From NCBI GenBank assembly GCA_026713745.1, contig JAPONU010000238.1, positions 1 to 7,715 of the forward strand: DNA of 7,715 bases, read 5' to 3'. The position numbers and the translations under genes are program-made. Shown piece by piece: positions 1 through 5,572 of the stretch (position 1 is the stretch's first letter; each line of letters opens with the position of its first letter). The stretch comes from a bacterium (lineage in GTDB: Bacteria; Actinomycetota; Acidimicrobiia; Acidimicrobiales; CATQHL01). The notes below the pieces were generated by a model that had not been told where the DNA came from, searched no databases, and saw only the letters and a list, made by a program, of their open reading frames with translations.

Positions 1-84
1 GTTTCGGAGCCACCGCGGCCGACACTAGGTGCCGCGGCGGTTCTGGTCAGAGGATGGGTCGTTGGCGGTACCGGAGGTTGGAGA

Positions 85-99
85 GCGGCCGGCGGCCGC
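85..99 (-). terminator. GC-rich hairpin after quinone oxidoreductase gene
   Basis: Six-base arms GCGGCC (85-90) and GGCCGC (94-99) flank a 3-nt loop, starting 6 nt past the stop codon of the minus-strand oxidoreductase gene. There is no T-tract, so it could be an actinobacterial-type terminator or an incidental GC palindrome. I see no gene in the first 105 bases. Confidence 0.3.
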
Positions 100-105
100 G
101 AAGAA

Positions 106-1071
106 TCACGTCCGCAGGAGGATCTTTCCGGTGGTGGCGCGACCCTCGAGGCGGCGATGCGCCTCGGCGGCCTCGGCGAGGGGGAGTTCCAGTCCGATGC
201 GGACGTCCATGCCCTCGGTGATCCAGTCGAACAGGTCCTGCGAGCGGGCGAGCAGGTCGGCGCGCTCGCCGACGTGGTCCCACAGAGTGGGGCGGGTGAG
301 GTAGAGCGAACCCTCCTGGGAGAGCCGGAGCGGGGGGATCGGCGGCACCGGCCCCGAGGCGTTGCCGAAGGTGGCCATGGTGCCGCGCCGCCGCAGCAGC
401 CCCAGGCTGGCGTCGAAGACGGCCGCCCCGACCCCGTCGTAGACCACGTCCAGCGGGCGCGGTCCGGCGATGTCGACGATCGCCTCGGCGAAGTCCACGT
501 CGTTGTAGAGGATGACGTGGTCGGCGCCGGCGTCGGCGGCCAACTCGCCCTTGGCGGGCGTGCCCACGGTGGTGAACACCTCGGCGCCGAGGCGCTTGGC
601 CATCTGGATCAGCAGCAGGCCGGTCCCACCGGCCCCGGCGTGGATCAGGCAGCGATGGCCCGGCTCCAGCGGGAACGTGTCGACGACCAGGTAGTGGGCT
701 GTCAGGCCCTGCAGCATCGCGCCCGCCGCGGTGTCGAGTGAGACATCCTCGGGGACCGGTACCACCCCGGCGGCGTCGAGCGCGCAACTCTCGGCGTAGG
801 AGCCCTGGCCCCCGCACCACGCCACCCGGTCGCCCACTGCCACCTCGGCGACGCCGTCGGCGACGGCGGTCACCACCCCGGCGCCCTCCAGCCCTGCGGT
901 GTACGGCACCGCGATGGGGTATAGGCCGATGCGCTGATAGGTGTCCACGAAATTCACTCCGGAGGCGGCCACGCCCACGACAATCTGACCCGCCTCGGGC
1001 ACGGGCTCGGGCATCTCCGCGAGGGAGAGAACCTCGGGGCCGCCGTTTTCGGTGATCCGGATGGCGCGCAC
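106..1071 (-). CDS. qor: Zinc-independent NADPH:quinone oxidoreductase (QOR-type MDR family)
   Basis: This 321-residue protein belongs to the medium-chain dehydrogenase/reductase superfamily, quinone oxidoreductase branch: cytosolic enzymes that use NADPH to reduce quinones or related enones. Visible features are the N-terminal GroES-like fold with GVNFVDTYQRIGLY (residues 38-51), AGLEGAGVV (59-67) where zinc alcohol dehydrogenases carry their GHE motif, GLTAHYL (122-128), and the Rossmann nucleotide-binding glycine run AGAGGTG (145-151). The zinc-ligand pattern is absent, supporting the zinc-free branch. Length matches the family (about 325). I chose the GTG at 1071 because GAGGAGG lies 4 nt upstream and the protein then begins with the usual MRAIRITENGGPEVL-like segment. 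An ATG 27 nt further upstream has only a weak ribosome binding site. The gene is divergent from the molybdoprotein gene. A TACGGT element on the minus strand (1119-1124) could be its -10 box, with little -35 support. The exact substrate cannot be read from sequence. Confidence 0.92.
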   Translation of the reverse strand: MRAIRITENGGPEVLSLAEMPEPVPEAGQIVVGVAASGVNFVDTYQRIGLYPIAVPYTAGLEGAGVVTAVADGVAEVAVGDRVAWCGGQGSYAESCALDAAGVVPVPEDVSLDTAAGAMLQGLTAHYLVVDTFPLEPGHRCLIHAGAGGTGLLLIQMAKRLGAEVFTTVGTPAKGELAADAGADHVILYNDVDFAEAIVDIAGPRPLDVVYDGVGAAVFDASLGLLRRRGTMATFGNASGPVPPIPPLRLSQEGSLYLTRPTLWDHVGERADLLARSQDLFDWITEGMDVRIGLELPLAEAAEAHRRLEGRATTGKILLRT

Positions 1072-1179
1072 GGTGCCTCCTCGGGTGGTTCGGTGCATGG
1101 TCTCGTCTGGGGGCGACCACCGTAGGCGCTGCGGGACGGGGTCGCCCGCTGTCGCCACCCGCGCCGCGGGGGCGGTCGG

Positions 1180-1185
1180 TAGTCT
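1180..1185 (+). promoter_or_regulatory. Possible -10 box for a leaderless molybdoprotein transcript
   Basis: TAGTCT fits the actinobacterial TANNNT -10 pattern and ends 9 nt before the GTG start at 1195. With normal spacing transcription would start at or within a few bases of that GTG, giving a leaderless mRNA. The absence of a good Shine-Dalgarno sequence before the GTG agrees. No convincing -35 element is visible, so this is tentative. Confidence 0.28.
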
Positions 1186-1194
1186 CGGCGGCGA

Positions 1195-2265
1195 GTGGAC
1201 ACAGCCGATCGGCCCACCTCTGAACTTCCGGTTCGCCGATGGTCTCGCCTCAGGCTGCCCGCACCCGAACGGGCCGGGACCCGCAGCCGGAAGACCAATC
1301 TGGCCCTGCTAGCGATGCTGGTGCTGGCGTGGGTGACCGGCGGCAGTTCGTTCCTGCTGGGCGGTGCCTCCACCGCCTGGCTGGTGACCATGCACGGCGT
1401 GGTGGGCTTCACCGTGGTGGTGCTGGCGCGGCCGAAGGTGCCCGTGGTGCGCCGGGGACTGCGTCGGCGCCGCCCCAGCCGCTACGCCTCGATGGCGCTG
1501 GGCGTCTGCGTCACCGGGGCGTTCGCCACCGGGATCGTCCACGCCCTGGGGTTCTGGCAGACCATTGGCGTGTGGTCGGCGATCGGCCTGCACCTCATCT
1601 TTGCCTTCGCGGCGGTACCGCTGGCGCTCTGGCACGTCGTGGGCAGGCCGCAGCGGGTCCGCCCGATGGACCTCTCCCGGCGCACCGCGCTCCAGGCACT
1701 CGCCGTGGCGGGGGTCGCCCTCGTCGCCCGCACGGGCTTCGAGTGGCTGTTCGCCGCCGACCGCCGTTTCACCGGCTCGCACGAGGTGGGGTCCGGCGAT
1801 CCGCGCCGGATGCCGGTGGTGCAGTGGCTCGACGACTCGCCACCGACGATCGACCCGGAGGACTGGGTGCTGCGCCTGCGGGGCTCGGTGAACCGGGACA
1901 TGGACTACCGCGAACTGGTCGGCCACAGCCGCACGACCGAGGCCACCCTCGACTGCACCAGCGGCTGGTACAGCACCCAGACCTGGACGGGCGTCCCGCT
2001 GGCCGACCTGCTGGGCCCGGAGATTTCTGGCCGCAGCGTGGAAGTGCGCTCGGCGACCGGCTACGCGCGCCGCTTCCCGCTGAGCGACGTCGGCAGCATG
2101 ATCCTGGCTCACACCGTCGGCGGCGAGTCCCTGTCACGGGGCCACGGGTTCCCGGCCCGCCTCGTGGCGCCCGGTCGCCGCGGGCTGTGGTGGGTGAAAT
2201 GGGTGATCGAGATCCACGTCAGCGACCGACCCTGGTGGGTCCAGACGCCGATCCCCTTCACCTAA
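1195..2265 (+). CDS. Five-TM membrane molybdoprotein, sulfite-oxidase fold (SCO3746-like)
   Basis: This 356-residue protein has two parts. Residues 36-56, 61-78, 99-118 and 125-149 are hydrophobic and read as four transmembrane helices. His67, His116, His133 and His147 lie in or at the ends of helices 2-4 and could bind b-type haem (inference). A fifth hydrophobic segment (about 165-187) is preceded by LSRRTAL (160-166), a twin-arginine-like motif. Residues 205-356 form a sulfite-oxidase-type molybdopterin domain (Oxidored_molyb): LDCTSGW at 252-258 supplies the likely molybdenum-ligating Cys254, and the domain ends with HGFPARLVAPGRRG and WVKWVIEIHVSD. The layout of four Sec helices, then an RR motif and a fifth helix carrying an extracytoplasmic Moco domain, matches the Streptomyces SCO3746 type, reported as dual Sec/Tat-targeted. 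The substrate is unknown. The start is GTG with a weak ribosome binding site. The last 33 codons are duplicated at 4522-4624. Confidence 0.85.
   Translation: MDTADRPTSELPVRRWSRLRLPAPERAGTRSRKTNLALLAMLVLAWVTGGSSFLLGGASTAWLVTMHGVVGFTVVVLARPKVPVVRRGLRRRRPSRYASMALGVCVTGAFATGIVHALGFWQTIGVWSAIGLHLIFAFAAVPLALWHVVGRPQRVRPMDLSRRTALQALAVAGVALVARTGFEWLFAADRRFTGSHEVGSGDPRRMPVVQWLDDSPPTIDPEDWVLRLRGSVNRDMDYRELVGHSRTTEATLDCTSGWYSTQTWTGVPLADLLGPEISGRSVEVRSATGYARRFPLSDVGSMILAHTVGGESLSRGHGFPARLVAPGRRGLWWVKWVIEIHVSDRPWWVQTPIPFT
2163..2265 (+). repeat. Direct repeat, copy 1 (in-frame 3' end of molybdoprotein gene)
   Basis: These 103 bases, running to the TAA stop, align without gaps to 4522-4624 with 95 of 103 identities. 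Mismatches are at 2168, 2175, 2187, 2207, 2218, 2219, 2243 and 2264. The longest identical block is 2220-2242 (23 bases), matching 4579-4601. The same reading frame is kept, with 29 of 33 residues identical. This copy is part of the intact gene. Confidence 0.95.
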
Positions 2266-2280
2266 GAGCGGCGCCGGCGG

Positions 2281-2304
2281 CCCGGAGGCGCTGGCGCTCC
2301 CGGG
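2281..2304 (+). terminator. Hairpin terminator after molybdoprotein gene
   Basis: Ten-base arms (2281-2290 and 2295-2304) surround the loop CTGG and begin 16 nt after the TAA. The stem has one A-C mismatch and one G-U wobble and is otherwise GC pairs. No T-tract follows, which is common in high-GC genomes. It sits between convergent genes and could act on both strands. The rest of 2266-2439 shows no gene. Confidence 0.45.
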
Positions 2305-2439
2305 CAACTCCTCGTGGCGGTCGGTTGGTCCGCTGGCGGTTGCGGCTTGGTGTGGGGAGAGCGGGACGGCGCGCGCCATCTCTAACCTCGCCCCGATCAT
2401 CGTCGCCGGGATTCGCGCCCGAGGTGAGCCAGGAGCGCG

Positions 2440-3051
2440 CTATGGCTGCTGAAGGTTTGCGGAATACGGGTAGCGCTCGGCAAGCGCGCTCTGAAACCGC
2501 TGGAAGGCCCTCAGGCTCTCCAGCGGTCTGAAGTCACCAATGTGCCCAGCCACACTCACGCGGCGCTCCACGAGCGAACGCCTAAAGACCTTGCCGCGGC
2601 GACCACTTGGCGAACCCGCCGCCTCGAAGAGAAGCCTCTCGAGGAGGTCCTTGGGGTCGGCGATTCCCTCGATCTCGCTGAGCCTGGGCGCCGAGACCTT
2701 CGCCGACGGTGACCCGGCTGCCCTTGCGATCGCCGACTCGTCGAACAGGATCCATGCCTCCGACATCCGCACGGGAATGACGGGTACCACATCTATCCGA
2801 GACACCGACTCGAACTCTGTCAATCGGTCGTCGAGCAGGCGGTTCTCCGCATCGCGGTGCACGAAGATCAGCATTGCGGAGGAGTCGTAGGCGTTGAGAA
2901 ACTCCGCGACACTTCCTGATCGTCGCCGGAATTCTGGTTCGAGGATCTCCACCTCGGGGTCAAGCCGATGTATCGCCCACTCGATGATCGGGACGAGCAG
3001 CCTGTCGGTCTTTCCGTCCGCGACCACCGCGAAGGTCAGTTGCCGGCTCAC
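2440..3051 (-). CDS. TOPRIM-like DUF4276-family protein, partner of the AAA ATPase
   Basis: This 203-residue protein resembles DUF4276, a compact TOPRIM-related family often encoded beside AAA ATPases. VVADGKTD (9-16) sits where the family has its first acidic motif after a beta strand. LIFVHRDAEN (61-70) is the second strand with acidic residues Asp67 and Glu69. VVPVIPVRMSEAWILFDESAI (88-108, without a break) looks like the conserved Pro-rich, Glu-Ala-Trp core, and DPKDLLERLL fits the C-terminal helix. Classical TOPRIM domains use Glu in motif 1 and DxD in motif 2; here I read Asp12 and DxE, so metal-dependent nuclease activity is plausible but not shown. The GTG start overlaps the ATPase stop as GTGA, indicating translational coupling and a shared complex. 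No transmembrane segment or signal peptide is seen. In OLD nucleases ATPase and TOPRIM are fused, while here they would be separate chains. Family assignment is by motif reading and is moderately secure. Confidence 0.7.
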   Translation of the reverse strand: MSRQLTFAVVADGKTDRLLVPIIEWAIHRLDPEVEILEPEFRRRSGSVAEFLNAYDSSAMLIFVHRDAENRLLDDRLTEFESVSRIDVVPVIPVRMSEAWILFDESAIARAAGSPSAKVSAPRLSEIEGIADPKDLLERLLFEAAGSPSGRRGKVFRRSLVERRVSVAGHIGDFRPLESLRAFQRFQSALAERYPYSANLQQP

Positions 3052-4427
3052 TGAGCCGACCCGAACACCAGTTCCTGCAGTTGATACTCGGGGTTGACGG
3101 TCGAGCCGCCGATGAAGTCGGTAACCGCCTGCCGGTCGATTGGCAGCGCGGAGGATCCCTTGTCATTGGCCAGGTGCGTCCGCCACGTTCCGGCGACGGG
3201 ACGGAACACGCTGACCGGCCCGCTCTTGCTCGTGCGTGCGCGCTCGACAAACACCATGTCGCTAACGTTGAGTTGCCTCGCGACCTCAGGCGAATGAGTG
3301 TTAAGGATCACCTGCCGGAGGGGATTGTCAGCGGCCACCGCCTCGTCGCAGTCGACGGCGTACTCCCGCAGAAGTTCCACGAGGTCCGAGATTCGAGAGG
3401 GGTGAATGCCGTTCTCGGGTTCCTCGATGCACAGGACGGCGCGATCTCGGACATCCATCAACATCAGCACGAGCGCGATGTAGCGGAGCGTGCCGTCCGA
3501 GAGGGAGCGGCCGTAGAGCCAGTTTGCCACACCGGGGATGCGGGCACGCAGGGCGAGTTGGTCTCGAGAGTCGTCGACGTCCACATCGAGGTCTTCGACG
3601 TCGGAGTTCAGCCGACGAAGCCTATTCACTACCTCGACTCGCATGTCCGAGTTTCTCGCAGTTAGAGCATGGAGCGTGGCCGGTATGTGGCCACCTGAGG
3701 CGGAGACGTGGGGGATCGCTCGCCTCGTGTCCGGGGTCCGCATCGCGCTCGGCTCGAGATGAAGGACGCGCCACGATGACATTTCTCGTTTGGCGGCGAG
3801 GACTGTGGGATAGTCCGAAGTGTTGGTGCCGCCGACCACCGTCAGGGGTGATCTGCCGACGGGTCGTGGGCGGCCACGGCTGCCGCCGTCACCGTGAAGA
3901 AGGGTCCTTTCTTCGTCCACGCTGGTTGAAATGAATGCCGCCCCTCGGCGTGCCCCGAAAGCGACCGAGTCCATGAATCCTCTCGACGAAGCGAATCCGG
4001 TGAACTTCCTGTAGTCGCCCTTCTTCGCGTGTGTCAGGCTCTCGCACTCCACAACCAGACGGTCCGACTCGGGGATGTAACGCAGCGTGAGCGCGTAGTT
4101 CAGCAGCGTCGTGCTCGCCTCGGCCGCCTGGCCGAAGTCGTCCGTAACCATCTGTGACACAACCATGTCGGCGGAGAACTCGATCCGGCGATCAGGGTCA
4201 CGGCCGAACACCAGGTCAAGGGGCGAGTAGGCGCCGTCGCTCGTGCTCTTAACCTCGGTCGCCGCCTCGGAGATGTCGCGCTCGGCGAGCAAGCCCAGGA
4301 AATGGATTGCATCGAAGAGGTTGCTCTTCCCGACGCCGTTGTGGCCGATCAGGCAGGTCAGAGCCCCGAATCGGATCCGAGCCTCTCGGATGCTCTTGAA
4401 GTTCTTGACCGACAGCGCCACCAGCAT
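3048..4427 (-). CDS. AAA_21-type (SMC/ABC-like) ATPase, candidate defence protein
   Basis: This 459-residue protein has the complete ABC/SMC-like ATPase core. Residues 1-20 form the typical LVALSVKNFKSIREARI strand-turn, and Walker A is GHNGVGKS (28-35). A long helical middle region (about 45-295) contains the LHLEPSAMR and SASGGHIPATLHAL segments often seen in this family. The signature is LSDGT (309-313), Walker B with catalytic glutamates is AVLCIEEPENGIHP (330-343, Glu335/336), and the switch histidine is in NTHSPEV (His378). All key residues are present, so the ATPase is predicted active. There is no TOPRIM domain at its own C-terminus; the overlapping downstream gene probably supplies it, as in two-gene OLD-like systems such as PARIS (whose effector is DUF4435). 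Phage sensing and nuclease control are inferences from that family resemblance. The ATG at 4427 has GAGGTG (4433-4438) 5 nt upstream. Coding sequence looks less GC-rich than the ribosomal genes. Confidence 0.88.
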   Translation of the reverse strand: MLVALSVKNFKSIREARIRFGALTCLIGHNGVGKSNLFDAIHFLGLLAERDISEAATEVKSTSDGAYSPLDLVFGRDPDRRIEFSADMVVSQMVTDDFGQAAEASTTLLNYALTLRYIPESDRLVVECESLTHAKKGDYRKFTGFASSRGFMDSVAFGARRGAAFISTSVDEERTLLHGDGGSRGRPRPVGRSPLTVVGGTNTSDYPTVLAAKREMSSWRVLHLEPSAMRTPDTRRAIPHVSASGGHIPATLHALTARNSDMRVEVVNRLRRLNSDVEDLDVDVDDSRDQLALRARIPGVANWLYGRSLSDGTLRYIALVLMLMDVRDRAVLCIEEPENGIHPSRISDLVELLREYAVDCDEAVAADNPLRQVILNTHSPEVARQLNVSDMVFVERARTSKSGPVSVFRPVAGTWRTHLANDKGSSALPIDRQAVTDFIGGSTVNPEYQLQELVFGSAQ

Positions 4428-4448
4428 TGGCGCACCTCAATTCAATAT

Positions 4449-4502
4449 GCCCAGAGTGCCTCCGACTCCCGAGTCTCAAGGGTAGTCAGACTGGGCTCTG
4501 GG
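4449..4502 (-). promoter_or_regulatory. Palindrome-rich region upstream of the ATPase gene
   Basis: Three nested symmetries lie 20-75 bases upstream of the ATPase start: CCCAGAG (4450-4456) with CTCTGGG (4496-4502), GACTC/GAGTC around a 2-base centre (4464-4475), and AGTC-A-GACT (4484-4492). They sit where the promoter or operator of the cassette should be and also close to the repeat boundary at 4522. No clear -35/-10 pair is visible. The role is unassigned: operator, recombination site or chance. Confidence 0.3.
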
Positions 4503-4521
4503 TGATGCTCCGAGTATCGTC

Positions 4522-4624
4522 CGTGGTGCCCGGGCGCCGCGGGCTCTGGTGGGTGAAATGGGTGACCGAGATCCACACCAGCGACCGACCCTGGTGGGTC
4601 CGGACGCCGATCCCCTTCACCTGA
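4522..4624 (+). pseudogene. Displaced 3' remnant of molybdoprotein gene (repeat copy 2)
   Basis: This fragment encodes a match to the final 33 residues of the molybdoprotein (PGRRGLWWVKWV and SDRPWWVRTPIPFT are recognisable) and ends in TGA instead of TAA. It is 92% identical to 2163-2265, with no indels. Residue changes relative to copy 1 are A325V, I338T, V342T and Q350R. Homology stops sharply at 4522, and the 81 bases before it do not resemble the gene, so it has neither an upstream coding region nor a visible translation start of its own. A hairpin lies 30 nt downstream. I read it as the original gene end, cut off when the ATPase cassette arrived. A decayed tandem paralogue is the alternative. 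Confidence 0.85.
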
Positions 4625-4653
4625 GCGCGCCAGGCGGCCGGCTCGCCCGACCC

Positions 4654-4686
4654 GATGCCCGCGCCGAGCGCCCGGTGTCGGGCATC
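4654..4686 (+). terminator. Hairpin downstream of the displaced gene end
   Basis: Perfect 8-base arms GATGCCCG (4654-4661) and CGGGCATC (4679-4686) enclose 17 nt. A competing shorter stem GCCCG-gtgt-CGGGC lies at 4670-4683. It begins 30 nt after the TGA of the remnant and 40 nt before the putative rplC -10 box, so it may be the ancestral terminator of the molybdoprotein gene, insulating the ribosomal operon. There is no T-tract. Confidence 0.4.
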
Positions 4687-4727
4687 ACCGACCCGTCGCG
4701 TGCGTGGTGGTGCGAGGTCGCCGCCGG

Positions 4728-4733
4728 TATAGT
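4728..4733 (+). promoter_or_regulatory. Probable -10 box of the ribosomal protein operon
   Basis: TATAGT is a near-consensus -10 hexamer and the most AT-rich spot in the 303-base gap before rplC. No good -35 match is found 16-18 nt upstream (TGGTGG at best), a tolerance known for actinobacterial sigma-A promoters. Transcription would begin near 4740, giving a leader of roughly 185-190 nt. Confidence 0.45.
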
Positions 4734-4740
4734 GCATCGT

Positions 4741-4867
4741 TTCCCGGTGACAGCGCCGGGAACGAATCGACGTCCGCGAAGGCCTGCGGGCGCGCCCTGT
4801 AAGGCGCTCCACGCAGGAACCACGTGGCAAACCGAGAGTCGCTCCGCCGGGCCTGCCCGTGCGGAGC
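4741..4867 (+). promoter_or_regulatory. Structured 5' leader of rplC operon
   Basis: The leader between the putative start site and rplC contains several inverted repeats. The first is TTCCCGG (4741-4747) with CCGGGAA (4756-4762), at the very 5' end of the predicted transcript. The second is GGG-CGCG-CCC (4788-4797), the third the 8-base palindrome CCACGTGG (4820-4827). The strongest is GCTCCGCCGGG (4841-4851), loop CCTG, then CCCG and GCGGAGC (4856-4867) with one bulged T: eleven base pairs. S10 operons of other bacteria are controlled by L4 binding to leader hairpins. An analogous role here is inference, and I do not recognise the E. coli S10-leader arrangement. Positions 4868-4927 show nothing beyond a weak purine-rich ribosome binding site. 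Confidence 0.4.
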
Positions 4868-4927
4868 GTTCGCGTCAGGGCGACGGCACATCCCAACACG
4901 ACCATCCAGGGCGGCAACGACCACGAC

Positions 4928-5566
4928 ATGGCTACCAAGGCGATCATCGGCGAGAAAGTGGGCATGACCCAGGTCTGGGACGACAGCGACCGCGTTGTCC
5001 CGGTCACGGTGCTCCGCGTCGAGCCGTGCCGGGTCGTGCAACTCAAGACGCCCGAGTCCGACGGCTACTCCGCTCTGCAGGTCACGTTCGGCTATGGCGA
5101 CGCGGCGAAGATGAACGGGCCCGATCGGGGGCACTTCGAGCGCCACGGCAGCGAGCCGGGCCGCACGCTGGTGGAACTCCGCCTCGACGACGTGAGCGGC
5201 TACTCCGTCGGCCAGGAGATCTCCGTCGACATCCTCGCCGACGGCGAGATGGTGGATGTCACCGCCGTCAGCAAGGGCAAGGGGTTCGCAGGCGTCATGA
5301 AGCGTCACGGCTTCAGCGGCCAGAAGGCCAGCCACGGCGCCCACAAGGTTCACCGGGCGCCCGGCGCGGTCGGTCAGTGCGCCACGCCGTCGCGGATCTT
5401 CAAGGGACGAAAGATGCCCGGTCAGCACGGCGCCCGCAGGACCACCACGCTGAACCTCCGCGTGGTGAAGGCCGACGCCGAACGCAATCTGCTGCTGGTC
5501 AAGGGATCGGTGCCCGGCCCACGGGGCGGGCAGGTCGTCATCCGCAACGCGGTCAAGAAGGCGTAG
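4928..5566 (+). CDS. rplC: 50S ribosomal protein L3
   Basis: The 212-residue L3 is an early-assembling 23S rRNA-binding protein whose extended loop reaches toward the peptidyl transferase centre. It starts with the typical MATKAIIGEKVGMTQVW. Conserved segments visible are KGKGFAGVMKRHGFSG (116-131), ASHGAHKVHRAPGAVG (134-149) and the rRNA-contacting FKGRKMPGQHG. Length is normal for the family. The ATG at 4928 is chosen over a GTG at 4859 in the same frame because L3 proteins begin at this MATKAIIG point, and the extension would start inside the strong leader hairpin. The ribosome binding site is weak (AGGGCGG at about 4908-4914). It is the first gene of the operon here: rpsJ (S10), its usual upstream neighbour, is absent. 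Confidence 0.98.
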   Translation: MATKAIIGEKVGMTQVWDDSDRVVPVTVLRVEPCRVVQLKTPESDGYSALQVTFGYGDAAKMNGPDRGHFERHGSEPGRTLVELRLDDVSGYSVGQEISVDILADGEMVDVTAVSKGKGFAGVMKRHGFSGQKASHGAHKVHRAPGAVGQCATPSRIFKGRKMPGQHGARRTTTLNLRVVKADAERNLLLVKGSVPGPRGGQVVIRNAVKKA

Positions 5567-5572
5567 CCGGTC

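Larger units (their letters stand above)
2266..4521. mobile_element. Putative inserted cassette between duplicated gene ends
   Basis: This segment contains only the minus-strand ATPase/TOPRIM-like pair and its flanks, and lies between the two copies of the molybdoprotein 3' end. Three observations suggest acquisition. The repeat flanks it exactly, sequence upstream of the second copy (4441-4521) has no resemblance to the body of the molybdoprotein gene, and sampled blocks have lower GC (3241-3300: 34/60; 4021-4080: 35/60) than sampled ribosomal blocks (4981-5040: 44/60; 6001-6060: 50/60). If an element inserted at the gene end, it probably also carried copy 1. No integrase, recombinase, transposase or inverted terminal repeat is visible. 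Boundaries are therefore inferred from the repeat only, and homologous recombination or decay of a tandem paralogue are alternatives. Confidence 0.5.

Noticed and set aside
1072..1158. Longer N-terminus for the quinone oxidoreductase (ATG at 1158 or 1098)
   Set aside because: The GTG at 1071 has a strong GAGGAGG site at ideal spacing and gives the normal family start.
1239..2531. 430-codon plus-strand frame overlapping the molybdoprotein gene
   Set aside because: Its product is Arg/Pro/Gly-rich without motifs. The overlapping frame at 1195-2265 has membrane helices and a clear Moco domain.
4427..4624. Small 65-codon gene ending in the repeat copy
   Set aside because: Only the last 33 codons have homology. 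The first half is non-coding sequence upstream of the ATPase gene, with no ribosome binding site that I can support.
4859..4927. N-terminal extension of L3 from an upstream GTG
   Set aside because: L3 begins MATKAIIGEKVGMTQ at 4928. The extension resembles no L3 and would start inside the 4841-4867 hairpin.
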